Source: Desulfococcaceae bacterium HSG9 (GTDB taxonomy: Bacteria > Desulfobacterota > Desulfobacteria > Desulfobacterales > JAUCGF01). Taken from it: DNA of 53,823 nt. The DNA lies in NCBI GenBank assembly GCA_030378005.1, contig JAUCGF010000104.1, forward strand, positions 1 to 53,823, read 5' to 3'. This document shows, in pieces, positions 17,921 to 26,765 of the stretch (position 1 is its first letter; each line of letters begins with the position of its first letter). Position numbers and translations under genes: made by a program. The notes under the pieces are model-generated. The model did no database searches, was not told where the DNA came from, and saw only the letters and a program-made list of their open reading frames with translations.

Positions 17921-18016
17921 TTAATCCATCACCAGCCTTTGTCCCTGTAGCAGTACCAGAACCTCCGCTACAAGGCCAATAATAATAAGATTGATAATAG
18001 ATAGTATGTTTTTCAT
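17921..18016 (-). CDS. Leader peptide rich in Ile/Leu/Val (ilv attenuation)
   Basis: A 31-residue reading frame beginning MKNILSIINLIIIGLV and ending with TAA. It has 6 Ile, 7 Leu and 4 Val, so 17 of 31 residues are the end products of the pathway. It lies between a sigma70-like promoter and an intrinsic terminator upstream of ilvD. Within the frame CCTTGTAGC and GCTACAGGG can pair as a pause or alternative hairpin. It is analogous in design to enterobacterial ilvL: stalling at branched-chain codons would favour read-through. A weak GGAAA lies about 10 nt before the ATG. The composition makes chance unlikely, but a short hydrophobic peptide could also arise otherwise. Confidence 0.82.
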   Translation of the reverse strand: MKNILSIINLIIIGLVAEVLVLLQGQRLVMD

Positions 18017-18044
18017 AGTATATAATTTCCGCAAATTTTCTTCA

Positions 18045-18073
18045 CAGATAGCAGATGGTAGAATATGTGTCAA
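18045..18073 (-). promoter_or_regulatory. Sigma70-like promoter for ilvD leader
   Basis: On the minus strand a consensus -35 box TTGACA (18068-18073) is followed after exactly 17 bp by TATCTG (18045-18050) as -10. Transcription would start near 18038, about 20 nt before the leader ATG. Confidence 0.7.
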
Positions 18074-18235
18074 GTTATTTTAACAATGGACGCTAAAAAT
18101 ATTTAAAATGGTATTCCAAAGAAGAGGAATGCAAACTTCAGTTTGCGATGCTGTGAGGCAAACTGAAGTTTGCATTCCTGAATGGGGAAGTTGTTTCGGC
18201 TACGTTTCTAAGTATTTTCTTTAATCAACCTTTCT

Positions 18236-19261
18236 TCAGGCTCTTCCATTAAAAAAATAACGTAGTGCTTTATTTTTAGGCTTTCTGATATTTGTATCAT
18301 AAAAATATGAAAATCCGCCCGGATAGTAGATCATCACCAATATCAGCACCAGTGCGTAAATGACCAGGTTCAGCCCCGGCAGGTTTGACAAGGTTGACCT
18401 GACAATTTCCATAAGAAATATAAAGGGGAATGCAATGACCGCTCCTCCCCACAAACTTCCTCTTCCGCCGATATATGCTACTGCAAGGATTTCAACCGTT
18501 TTGGATGTATGCATCATATCCGGGGTCAGAATACCATAAAAATGAGCATAAAATCCGCCAAGAACTCCAGCTATGGCACAGGAGATCGTAAAGTTCATCA
18601 CCCTGTAATAAACCGGATTGATTCCTGAAGTCCTGGCAGCATCCATGTTTTGGCCAATCGCCTGGAATGCCAGCCCCATTTTGGAACGCACAATCCATTT
18701 GCAAGCAAGGTATATGAAAAACAGCAAGGTGATAATCAAAAAATAAAATGGTACATTGGAATCAGTCTCAAAAAGCCGGGGTGTGCGAAGTCCCAACTGG
18801 CCTCTGGTCAGCCAGACCAATTTAATGGTCAGTCCCATGATGGCCAGACCGAAAAACCAGGAAAGACACGCCGCAAAAATCCCCCTGAGACGCAAAGATA
18901 TCATACCGATAATCAGCCCTATAAATCCTGCTGTCATTCCACCTGCTATCATTGCAATCCAAGGAGATAACCCCATGTTAATAACTAAAAGTGCCGAGCT
19001 ATAGCCTCCAAACCCTGATACTGCGGCATATCCGAAATTAACAATACTGATATATCCTGCTGTTAAGTCAAATCCTACGCTCATGGCTGCGATTAACCCG
19101 CAGTAAATCAACCATCTGAGCATATATTCCTGATTGAAAGGCGGGATAAACGGAAGGACAAATAATAAGGCCAGTCCGCAAAAACCTGCCGGTGTGAGGC
19201 ATAATTTATCAAGTATTTTGTCAAATGGGTTCATTTGCCGACTTGTTATTGTACTACTCAT
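18236..19261 (-). CDS. Branched-chain amino-acid-type ABC transporter permease (LivM-like)
   Basis: A 341-residue polytopic membrane protein with about nine hydrophobic segments and the family signatures DLTAGYISIVNFGYAAVSGF and AVAYIGGRGSLWGGAVIAFP. It pairs with the LivH-like permease to form the channel of a HAAT-family importer. The ATG has AGGAG. It is the last gene of the five-gene set. The solute may be an amino acid, urea, or an aromatic acid; the neighbouring catabolic genes make an N-heterocycle or its product possible. The 240-bp gap to the LivH-like gene holds a MITE. Confidence 0.88.
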   Translation of the reverse strand: MSSTITSRQMNPFDKILDKLCLTPAGFCGLALLFVLPFIPPFNQEYMLRWLIYCGLIAAMSVGFDLTAGYISIVNFGYAAVSGFGGYSSALLVINMGLSPWIAMIAGGMTAGFIGLIIGMISLRLRGIFAACLSWFFGLAIMGLTIKLVWLTRGQLGLRTPRLFETDSNVPFYFLIITLLFFIYLACKWIVRSKMGLAFQAIGQNMDAARTSGINPVYYRVMNFTISCAIAGVLGGFYAHFYGILTPDMMHTSKTVEILAVAYIGGRGSLWGGAVIAFPFIFLMEIVRSTLSNLPGLNLVIYALVLILVMIYYPGGFSYFYDTNIRKPKNKALRYFFNGRA

Positions 19262-19274
19262 AAATTCTCCTATT

Positions 19275-19483
19275 TATAGACGTTCAGATAAATAATGTCA
19301 CTAAGTACCTGGACAAAAGTTTTCCGGTATTTTAGAAATCGGATTTTTTAGAAAAATCCGATTTCCAGCAGAATTTGTAACCTGAAAATATATGTCCAAC
19401 TACTTACGTTATCGGTCGGAGATATACTACCTGTATTATCTCCTCTTTCCAGCCTTGTGACATTAATTACCTGAAAGTCTATA
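19275..19483. repeat. MITE-like element between LivM-like and LivH-like genes
   Basis: Ends TATAGACGTTCAGATAAATA at 19275 and the complement at 19455-19483 match over about 24 bp with four mismatches. Inside are a hairpin (AGAAATCGGATTTTTT, 19334-19365) and a stretch (CGTTATCGGTCGGAGATATAC) that is the inverse of part of the element at 17742-17847. It is the same family, larger form. Confidence 0.72.
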
Positions 19484-19501
19484 CCTGATTATTTGTCCAA
19501 C

Positions 19502-20530
19502 TTATTTATCCAGGGCGCCACGAACATCAGAACCGAATATTCCACTGGGTTTAAAAATCAAAATAAACATGATCAAGGCTGATGGAATCACAAAATCCCA
19601 TCCCGCGCCGATATATTCAACCGTGATTACCTTCAGCAAAGCCACAATAAACGCACCGGCCACAGCTCCGAGAACATTTCCAAGGCCTGACAGGATGACT
19701 ACAAACCATGCCATATATAAAGGTTCAAGCCCAACTGTGGGGTAGGAAGGATACATGAATAAAAGGCTTCCACCTGCCACTGCCGAGAGTGCGCAGGCAA
19801 GCGAAATGGTTAATAGAACGATTTTTTCAATGTCTATGCCCACAATCTGAGCACCTGTGATATCCTGTGATACTGCGCGGATAGCCATTCCCGTTCGGGT
19901 ATAGGTCATAAAAAACCAGAAAAGCACTACAATGACGGCAGCAATCATAAAAGCCATGACTCTGTCTCTGGATATAAATACATCGTAAATGGATATGGGC
20001 ATGCCGCTCCAGTATCCGACAATGCCTTTAAAATCCGCTCCGAATACAAGTTGATGCAGGTTAATCAACAATACACTTAAACCGACTGTGAGCAAAAAAG
20101 AATTCATTACCCAATCATCTGTGGAACGCCTTCGCAATGGGCCGAACACCAATTTTTCAGCGATAATGCCGCTTATCGCACCGATAATCGTGGAAGCGGC
20201 CATGGCGATCAAAGGGCCGAACACCACAATGATTGAGTCAGGATTTTCGTTGGTATAATTACTGATGGGAGTGAACACATAGAAGGCGGCGAGAGAGCCG
20301 ATCATAAAAAATTCACCATGGGCAAACATGGGAATATTGAGAACCCCCAGCATCAAGGTCAGGCCTGTTGCAACCAAAGCCAGCATTCCTCCGGTGACAA
20401 CAGTATTGACAAGCAGGTAGGGGCCTGAAGCTATAGAAGCAACCACAGCAACCACAATCGTTACCACGATAGATAACCCTGCTGCTGATTTAATCCAGCT
20501 TAAAAATTTGGAACCGTAATTATTTGACAT
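19502..20530 (-). CDS. Branched-chain amino-acid-type ABC transporter permease (LivH-like)
   Basis: A 342-residue inner-membrane permease. LALVATGLTLMLGVLNIPMF followed by AHGEFFMIG is the LivH signature, and GMAIRAVSQDITGAQIVGID is the cytoplasmic EAA-like loop contacting the ATPases. About eight hydrophobic segments are visible. The ATG has GGAG. It is 24 nt after the LivF-like gene. Confidence 0.88.
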   Translation of the reverse strand: MSNNYGSKFLSWIKSAAGLSIVVTIVVAVVASIASGPYLLVNTVVTGGMLALVATGLTLMLGVLNIPMFAHGEFFMIGSLAAFYVFTPISNYTNENPDSIIVVFGPLIAMAASTIIGAISGIIAEKLVFGPLRRRSTDDWVMNSFLLTVGLSVLLINLHQLVFGADFKGIVGYWSGMPISIYDVFISRDRVMAFMIAAVIVVLFWFFMTYTRTGMAIRAVSQDITGAQIVGIDIEKIVLLTISLACALSAVAGGSLLFMYPSYPTVGLEPLYMAWFVVILSGLGNVLGAVAGAFIVALLKVITVEYIGAGWDFVIPSALIMFILIFKPSGIFGSDVRGALDK

Positions 20531-20553
20531 GAATTTATTTCTCCAAAGTCTGA

Positions 20554-21261
20554 TTAGACACCAAGAAACACTTTTCTGACATGGGGATTATCCGCCAGAT
20601 CACGGCTCTTGCCTTTAAGGCCGATTTTTCCGTTTTCAAGGATATACCCCCGATCTGTAACGGCCAGGGTTTTGGTGACATTCTGCTCCACAAGCAAAAT
20701 CGTAACGCCCTGGCTTTTTAAAACATCCAGAGATTCAAACACATTTGCCACCAATTGCGGTGCAAGTCCGAATGAAGGTTCATCCACTAAAAGAAGCTTA
20801 GGATCAGACATCATGCCGCGGCCGATTGCCAGCATTTTTCGCTCCCCTCCGCTCATGGTGCCGGCCAGTTGAGCTTTTCTTTCAGCCAGGCGGGGAAACA
20901 GGCTAAACACAAAGTCAAGGCGATTTTTCTGAATTTTTTTATCTTTAATAGTATAAGCACCCATGTAAAGATTTTCCTGAACAGACATATTTACAAACAG
21001 ATTCATTTCCTCGGAAACAAAGGAAATTCCCTTTGTTGTGATCTGAGAAGCAGACATCCCCGTAATATCCTCTCCGTTAAAAACAACAGTGCCTCCCATG
21101 GGAGCTATCAGCCCGATAATACTTTTCATGGTTGTGCTTTTCCCGGCGCCATTGGGTCCTATAATGCAGACATACTCACCTTTATCTATATTCAATGACA
21201 CAGAGCGCAATATCTGTAGGTATCCATATCCTGCATCAAGGTTTTTCACTTCTAACAGCAT
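20554..21261 (-). CDS. ABC transporter ATP-binding protein (LivF-like)
   Basis: A 235-residue ATPase with Walker A GPNGAGKS, signature MSGGERKMLAIGRGMM, Walker B LLLVDEPSFGL, and H-loop replaced by Q in LLVEQN, as is normal in LivF. It drives the Liv-type importer with its LivG-like partner. The ATG at 21261 has TGGAG just upstream. Confidence 0.88.
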   Translation of the reverse strand: MLLEVKNLDAGYGYLQILRSVSLNIDKGEYVCIIGPNGAGKSTTMKSIIGLIAPMGGTVVFNGEDITGMSASQITTKGISFVSEEMNLFVNMSVQENLYMGAYTIKDKKIQKNRLDFVFSLFPRLAERKAQLAGTMSGGERKMLAIGRGMMSDPKLLLVDEPSFGLAPQLVANVFESLDVLKSQGVTILLVEQNVTKTLAVTDRGYILENGKIGLKGKSRDLADNPHVRKVFLGV

Positions 21262-21313
21262 CACATCTCCATTGATTCTTAAAATTAACAGTCATCTTCT
21301 TTATCCAATGATC

Positions 21314-21346
21314 AGAAATCGGGTTTTTCCAAAAAACCCGATTTCT
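21314..21346. repeat. Perfect short hairpin AGAAATCGGGTTTTT
   Basis: Arms of 15 bp (AGAAATCGGGTTTTT and complement) around a 2-3 nt loop lie between the LivG- and LivF-like genes. A sister copy is inside the MITE at 19334-19365. It could be a partial terminator or an mRNA-processing site within the operon. Confidence 0.65.
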
Positions 21347-21356
21347 TGCGGATTCT

Positions 21357-22070
21357 TTATCCAAGATAGGCTTTGGTAACCTTTGGATCATTCGCCACTT
21401 CTTCGGTTGTGCCTTCTGCGATTTTTGTTCCGAACTGGATACATAAAAGCCGGTTGCATACTGCCATAATCAACTGCATGATATGCTCGATCATAAGAAT
21501 TGAAATTCCTTTCTTGCTGATCTTTGCAATTATTCTCATAATATCATTCAGCTCGCCTTCACTTAGGCCTGATGCGAGTTCATCCATGAATAAAAGCTTG
21601 GGATTACTTGCCAAAGCTCTTGCAAGGTCAAGGCGTTTTAGCTGCACTGTATTGAGTTGTTCCGCCACAACTGTTTCCTCCATAGGAAACTCTACAAAAT
21701 CAAGCATTTTTCTGGAATGTTCAACAGGGTTCTTAACTTTCCCGGTTTTATTTCCAAATATAGTGGCGGTTATAACGCTCTCAATGGCTGTCATTTTCGG
21801 GAAAGGGCTGGGAATTTGGAATGTGCGGGAAAGTCCCAGACGGCACATCTTTTCAGGCGTTAAACCGGTGGTGTCTTGCCCCATCATTTTTACACGTCCT
21901 GAAGTCGGAGGGTTCAAACCTGCAATGGCATTTATAAATGTTGTTTTCCCAGCTCCGTTAGGGCCGATCAAGCCCATTACATCGCCCTGATATAATGTCA
22001 TGGAGACTTCATTTACCGCGGTCAATCCACCGAATTTTTTAGTTAACTTACTGGTTTCCAATACAATCAT
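21357..22070 (-). CDS. ABC transporter ATP-binding protein (LivG-like)
   Basis: A 237-residue ATPase with Walker A GPNGAGKT and Walker B LLFMDELASGL and the switch His in MIEHIM. The signature motif is non-canonical (LNTVQLKRLDLARAL instead of LSGGQ), a variant seen in part of the LivG family. The second site (LivF-like) has a normal signature, so the pair may work asymmetrically. The first gene after the binding protein, separated by about 80 nt. Confidence 0.87.
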   Translation of the reverse strand: MIVLETSKLTKKFGGLTAVNEVSMTLYQGDVMGLIGPNGAGKTTFINAIAGLNPPTSGRVKMMGQDTTGLTPEKMCRLGLSRTFQIPSPFPKMTAIESVITATIFGNKTGKVKNPVEHSRKMLDFVEFPMEETVVAEQLNTVQLKRLDLARALASNPKLLFMDELASGLSEGELNDIMRIIAKISKKGISILMIEHIMQLIMAVCNRLLCIQFGTKIAEGTTEEVANDPKVTKAYLG

Positions 22071-22152
22071 TTCAGCCCCTGATTCTTTTTAAATTTAAAG
22101 ATTAAAAGGCGGAGGATACACAATGCTATCCTCTGCCTTCATTCATGTCAGG

Positions 22153-23412
22153 CTATTTCTGTTGGAAATCTTTTTCTTTCCATACATCCGGAAAAATTAT
22201 ATGGCCTTTTCCATTCTGATACTGAAGAATGGGGAAAAAATAGGCATCTAGCGCAACAACCATATCCGGCATGGTTTTTGCGGTATATTTGTATTCGTTC
22301 ATAATAATAGCACCATCTTTTTTACTATATGTAAGTTTGCCGGTATTGACTTCATCGACTATGGTTTTATGGATGGTTGTCTTATCAAGTTTCCCATGGA
22401 GTTCATTGGTTCTCTGGAGAATTTTAATAAACATCCGGATACCGTCATAGGAAAGCCCACCTGCAGCCGGGCTTGGATTGAACCCATATTTTGCCTTGAC
22501 ATCTTTTGCCCACTGTTTCGCTTCTTTAGTGGTCAGTTGAGGAATACTGTCAAGCACATAATTTGAGGCGGGGCCGGTCATTTTGTACCAGTCACCGATC
22601 CAGCCAAGACCTGAAGCGACTATAACGCTTTTAAGGCCTACTTCTGAACTCTGCTTTATAAAAGCGCTAAAAGCCGCAGGAGATGTGGATGTACCGGCAA
22701 CGAGCGCAACACCGGCTTTTTTATATTTGCTTAACAGAGGATAAAAATCAGTCTGAGTTGCGGGAAAATATTCTTCTGAATGAACTTTCCAACCACTGTC
22801 CAAAAGAGCTTTTTTATATGAACCGCCCGCACTTCTCCCCCAATCAGTATCTTCGCCGTATATGGCAGCCAATTTCTTTTCAGGTTTGAATGTTCCCGCC
22901 TCAATAGCTTTGTTCAAAGCAATAATATAATTTTTTTCAAGTATTGCAGGCACAGGCCATCCTTTTCCCCCCCAATAGGAATATTTTTTAGGGTCTGACA
23001 GCCATTTTTCATTCACAACTTCGCTGGCTCCCATAGCAAACATATGAGGAACTTTGTACTGGACTGCAACGTCCATAACGGCGACAGCCACTGAGCTATG
23101 CCAATTCAATACACCTGCCTGAATGCCTTTGCCTTCAACCGCTTCTGCATAAGCACCGGATGCTTTTGCCGGATCTGACTGTGAATCCACCCAGACAGGC
23201 TCTATCTTGTAATCACCCACTGTGGATTTAATGGCATCCAAAGCAATTTCAACAGAGGCTTTAAATTCCTTCCCTGTTTGGGCGGCAGGCCCTGTAAACG
23301 GCCCCAAAACGCCTATCTTTAAAGTCTTGCCTGCGGCAAAGCTTTGTCCACCCATGATGAAAAACAAAGCTAAAACAATTGTGATAATTTGTTGAATCCT
23401 TTTTGTACCCAT
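22153..23412 (-). CDS. Periplasmic substrate-binding protein of Liv-type ABC importer
   Basis: A 419-residue protein with a signal peptide (cleavage near SFAAG) and the type I periplasmic binding fold of Peripla_BP_6: LKIGVLGPFTGPAAQTGKEF at the mature N-terminus. The start at 23412 (MGTKRIQQ) has GGAGG 8 nt upstream; a longer frame to 23442 lacks one. It is the first gene of the transporter set. Members of this group bind amino acids, amides, urea or aromatic acids; the ligand is not readable here. Confidence 0.87.
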   Translation of the reverse strand: MGTKRIQQIITIVLALFFIMGGQSFAAGKTLKIGVLGPFTGPAAQTGKEFKASVEIALDAIKSTVGDYKIEPVWVDSQSDPAKASGAYAEAVEGKGIQAGVLNWHSSVAVAVMDVAVQYKVPHMFAMGASEVVNEKWLSDPKKYSYWGGKGWPVPAILEKNYIIALNKAIEAGTFKPEKKLAAIYGEDTDWGRSAGGSYKKALLDSGWKVHSEEYFPATQTDFYPLLSKYKKAGVALVAGTSTSPAAFSAFIKQSSEVGLKSVIVASGLGWIGDWYKMTGPASNYVLDSIPQLTTKEAKQWAKDVKAKYGFNPSPAAGGLSYDGIRMFIKILQRTNELHGKLDKTTIHKTIVDEVNTGKLTYSKKDGAIIMNEYKYTAKTMPDMVVALDAYFFPILQYQNGKGHIIFPDVWKEKDFQQK

Positions 23413-23854
23413 AAATTTTTCCTCCAAAATTAATAAATTCATTGATTAAGTAACTTATAAAAATAATTTTATTTAATGTATTAAAATGCCATGAGGCGCT
23501 CTCCACTCATTGAATATAAAAGCGGCAGATTTAAGGTGGAATTTTCAGGCGAAACGAGGTTTGAAAATTCGGCGTTGGCACGCCATTCATCCATTTTGGC
23601 AAAATTGTCATATAAATTTTAATCGTGCAAACCCTTTGTTCAATTCTTCAAAAAGTCAGATTCAGGTTTGTTCTGGTATAAAAATTGCGCCATCACCAAA
23701 ACAACAGTTTTGGGGGATGATGGGGTGTATTTAAATAGGTCATCCTTAATTTTGCGTAAAATGCCTTTTTTTGAAAGTAAAAGCAAGAAAAAAAATGTAA
23801 TAGTTCACCTCCTACCTGTGAAAGGTGGAAGAAAGCGATTTTATTATTGAGAAA
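23413..23854. other. Intergenic region with one MITE end
   Basis: No gene is supported. At 23656-23690 the sequence AGTCAGATTCAGGTTTGTTC and the following TGGTATAAAAATTGC match the end of the element at 36150-36303. I do not find the matching second end, so this is a solo end or truncated copy. The AT-rich part nearest 23420-23500 may carry the transporter promoter. Confidence 0.5.
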
Positions 23855-24439
23855 TTATATCAATGTATTGCAAAACTCACAACTTCCACGACGTGAAACG
23901 TGAAGAACCACCGCGAGGTATGCGAGGATCCCGGATAATCTCGGGCCGAAATTCGATTTTACAATTTCCGGCGGCAATTCGGCTGATGTATGACATTCGC
24001 ATAAGGTGGTATGTCCCTGATGCTCTGTGACGCGGGCTTTAACAGGTTCTATCTCCGTAACCGGCCATCTGAACGGTTCGCCGATCACATCAGCCGTATC
24101 GTCCTGAGGTGATACTTTGCTGCGATTTTCACATTTATCAGCATAATGAGGGATAAGTTCATCAACATCTTCAACAGACACCGGTTCCCTGGAAGTTCCT
24201 TTGCAGCCGGGCTGACCGCCGGGTTTACGCTTTTTGGAATCTTTCTTCAGGGGTTCTGATTCAGGCGCTTTATCTTGGGGACTGTCAGATGATGGCGGTT
24301 TGGAAGAAGTTTTCGAATTTTTTTCCAATTGAGCGATCTTCTTCTTCAGCCGGTTATTGTCCGCATCATATTCAAGGAGCTTGGCAACAGTCGGCTCTTT
24401 GCCGGAATCATATAATATTTCCACCTCATGCCTATTCAC
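23855..24439 (-). pseudogene. IS66-family transposase, N-terminal remnant
   Basis: 194 codons with the IS66 landmarks: an N-terminal coiled coil, LEKNSKTSSKPPSSDSPQDK, and KRKPGGQPGCKGTSREPV. The zinc-finger-like region is degraded and the catalytic DDE half is missing: the frame ends soon after FGPRLSGILAYLAVVLH. A normal IS66 TnpC is about 500 residues. It lies between the transporter and the enamidase cluster. Confidence 0.82.
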
Positions 24440-24871
24440 GATTTACCACCTGCCGTAAGCTTTCTATAAAAGGTGTCCTCAAACCGCTTTAATCGATTGA
24501 TTCAGTTTGCGGATATGATCATTTTTGTCAGTTCTGCGGTTTAACCGAGAAATATCCAGATTACAGCCTTATAACCGGTTCTTGCAAAAGTTGCGATAAA
24601 ATAAAACGGATGGCGGTGAATTTCTTGCCGGTTCCCTGAAAATATTTTGGCAATCCGCCCTAAGTTACAATTTTGCCTTGATATTTGATGTCAAGTTCCA
24701 TAAGCTATGTATAGCATATGGATTTAAGTAGTGTAAGCTCTATTTTTTGCATAGGGCTGAACTATTACGACTTTGTATTAAGGATAGGCTTTAAAATGAA
24801 TTTCAGGCTTTGTTTTAAAGCCATGTCACTTTGGTCAGAACTGGTAATTTATACAAACAAAGGAGGAACTT
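24440..24871. other. Intergenic region, nothing recognised
   Basis: No coding frame, RNA gene or clear repeat is seen. It probably holds the promoter of the plus-strand ABM-fold gene at 24872, but I cannot name convincing boxes. Confidence 0.4.
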
Positions 24872-25234
24872 ATGGTAACTTATGACAAATGTTGTACAAT
24901 CGTACCTTATTTCAAAGTGCATGAAGGAAAATCAGAAGATTTCAAAGTGTTGTGTGAGCAGTGTGTTGAAATAACTGATAAAGAGCCTAAATGCCTTTAT
25001 TATGGATTCAGCTTTGACGGTGATCAGGCACATTGCCGTGAAGGCTATGAAGATGCTGAGGGAGCGCTGGCCCATCTTGAAAATGTGGGCGCTTTGCTAG
25101 GAGAATTGCTTAAAATTGCCGATATTACGCGTTTGGAAGTTCACGGCCCTGAAGAAGAAGTGGCAAAAATGAGGGAGCCGATGTCGGAATTGAATCCTCA
25201 ATTTTTCATATTGGAATACGGTTTTCGCCGTTAG
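24872..25234 (+). CDS. Small ABM-like (dimeric alpha/beta barrel) protein
   Basis: A 120-residue protein with a strong AAAGGAGGA before the ATG. Strand patterns CTIVPYFKVHEGKSEDFK, YYGFSFDGDQAHCREGYED and the helix AEGALAHLENVGALL resemble antibiotic-biosynthesis-monooxygenase (ABM) barrel proteins. These include monooxygenases, isomerases and non-catalytic members, so no reaction is assigned. It is the only plus-strand gene in this neighbourhood and faces the enamidase genes (convergent). Confidence 0.65.
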   Translation: MVTYDKCCTIVPYFKVHEGKSEDFKVLCEQCVEITDKEPKCLYYGFSFDGDQAHCREGYEDAEGALAHLENVGALLGELLKIADITRLEVHGPEEEVAKMREPMSELNPQFFILEYGFRR

Positions 25235-25265
25235 ACGATGAGAATATAAGCCACAGTTTGCGATA

Positions 25266-25406
25266 CTCAGTAAATCGAAAAGGGCTACCCACATAAGACA
25301 GGACAGATGTAGAGCGGAAAGCTGTTCCGTTTTTTCAGAGCAGCATGGCTATTAACCACGAGGGACGGCTTCCCGCGCTACACCAGCACCCCTTTCGATC
25401 TACTGA
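25266..25406. repeat. MITE-like inverted repeat
   Basis: Ends CTCAGTAAATCGAAAAGGG (25266) and CCCTTTCGATCTACTGA (to 25406) are inverted copies with few mismatches. The right end matches the flank of the element at 342-430 (CCTTTTCGATCTACTGA). It lies in the convergent gap between the ABM-like and enamidase genes. Confidence 0.68.
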
Positions 25407-25479
25407 TACCGCTTTCACGAGCTGTGGCTTGACTTTGATTAATTGCACAGGCCGCAATTTCGACCTGTGCGGTTGAATT

Positions 25480-26640
25480 TTACAATATAACCGGTTTACG
25501 GGTTGCAGGCGGGGTATTCCGGCTTTTTGGCACAACAATTTCACCATCTACAAGAACCATAGCCACACCAGGAACATCGCCGGCCACAATGGCAGACAGG
25601 GCGTCTTTGCCCACTGATCCCATGGGCGCATCCATGATGACGAGATCGGCTTCCCGGCCAGGTTCAATGACACCTCGGTTCAATTTATGAATACGGGCTG
25701 TGTTGCCGGTGGCCATACATAAGGCTTGTTCGGCGGTGATAGAGGTCAGACTTGCCAGAAGGTTAACCACTCTGAGAATTCCCAAAGGAACAACCCCTGT
25801 TCCGGAAGGCGCGTCATTGCCGATGATAACCCTGTGCAAGGCGTCCTTATCCGCAAAAAGATTCCCTGCTTTGACTGACATCAATGGATTGCCGCAATGG
25901 ACAATTTCCAAAGCCATATCTGTTTGTTCAACCAATTTTTCGATCTCTTCAAAGGAGACCGCTGTGGGGCCTCCGTTTACATGAGAGGCGATGTCAGGGT
26001 CGGTTTGGATAACCATATCAGCGGTTACGGTGCTGGAGCCGGGAATGGAAGTGCCGCCGGTGTGCATCATTATTGTCATGCCGCATTCTCTGGCCCATTT
26101 CACCATAGGTGCCGCCACTTCAGGGTCTTTCACCGAACCCAGCCCGATTTCACCCACAATGTGAACTCCCTCTTTGGCCATTTCCTGAAAATCGCTTAAC
26201 GTCAATCCTTTCTCCAATATAACAGCCCCGCCTTCAACCTTGGCCCCGCCCGGCCTGAAATTGACAAAGGATTTTGAAGCCAAAATTGCCAGAGCTTTTA
26301 CACCGGCAGGGTCTTTGGGGCGGCCTTTCAGATGGACTTCCCCTGCGGAAATCATAGTGGTTACACCGCCATGTAGTTCGCTTTCAAGGAATCCTGACTG
26401 ATTCTGGCGGGATGTATAATCTCCCAAAATGGTGTGACAATGAGAATCGATAAGACCGGGGGTTACGGTGGTGCTATTACAATCAATGATACGGTCGGCT
26501 CCTTGATTGTCAAAATTTTCAAAAAAACCGACATGTTTGATTTTGCCATCCTCTATAAAAATCATATCCCCTTTTATAATGGGGTTTTCAATATCACCGC
26601 TGATGATTGTTCCGATATTTTTTAACAATAAATTAGACAT
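25480..26640 (-). CDS. Enamidase-like amidohydrolase
   Basis: A 386-residue amidohydrolase-superfamily protein. From memory it matches the Eubacterium barkeri enamidase of nicotinate fermentation through most of its length: KNIGTIISGDIENPI, VTPGLIDSHCHTILGDY, GGVTTMISAGEVH, GGAVILEKGLTLSDF, MMHTGGTSIPGSSTVTAD, IIGNDAPSGTGVVPLGILR and a C-terminal VVPKSRNTPPATRK. Enamidase opens the ring of 1,4,5,6-tetrahydro-6-oxonicotinate to give 2-formylglutarate and ammonia (EC 3.5.2.18). Zn/Fe-binding His residues lie in HCH and MMHTGG. It follows the hydroxylase genes with a 103-bp MITE between. A substrate other than oxonicotinate is possible. Confidence 0.85.
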   Translation of the reverse strand: MSNLLLKNIGTIISGDIENPIIKGDMIFIEDGKIKHVGFFENFDNQGADRIIDCNSTTVTPGLIDSHCHTILGDYTSRQNQSGFLESELHGGVTTMISAGEVHLKGRPKDPAGVKALAILASKSFVNFRPGGAKVEGGAVILEKGLTLSDFQEMAKEGVHIVGEIGLGSVKDPEVAAPMVKWARECGMTIMMHTGGTSIPGSSTVTADMVIQTDPDIASHVNGGPTAVSFEEIEKLVEQTDMALEIVHCGNPLMSVKAGNLFADKDALHRVIIGNDAPSGTGVVPLGILRVVNLLASLTSITAEQALCMATGNTARIHKLNRGVIEPGREADLVIMDAPMGSVGKDALSAIVAGDVPGVAMVLVDGEIVVPKSRNTPPATRKPVIL

Positions 26641-26660
26641 CTGTTTTCTCCTTTGGCTCA

Positions 26661-26763
26661 GTGATTAAATAACTTCCCCATTTCATAAGAACTGAATTCC
26701 AGCTCTTAATCGAATGGCACAAGCAAGATTAAGAGCAAGAAAATGGCTAACTTATTTAATCAC
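26661..26763. repeat. MITE (GTGATTAAATAA family), copy 1
   Basis: The ends GTGATTAAATAACTT and AACTTATTTAATCAC are inverted repeats. The interior has CTTAATCGAATGGCAC and AAGCAAGATTAAGAGCAAGA. The same structure in opposite orientation is at 51730-51865, and a diverged copy at 49514-49670. This copy lies between the hydroxylase large-subunit gene and the enamidase gene. Confidence 0.82.
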
Positions 26764-26765
26764 GG

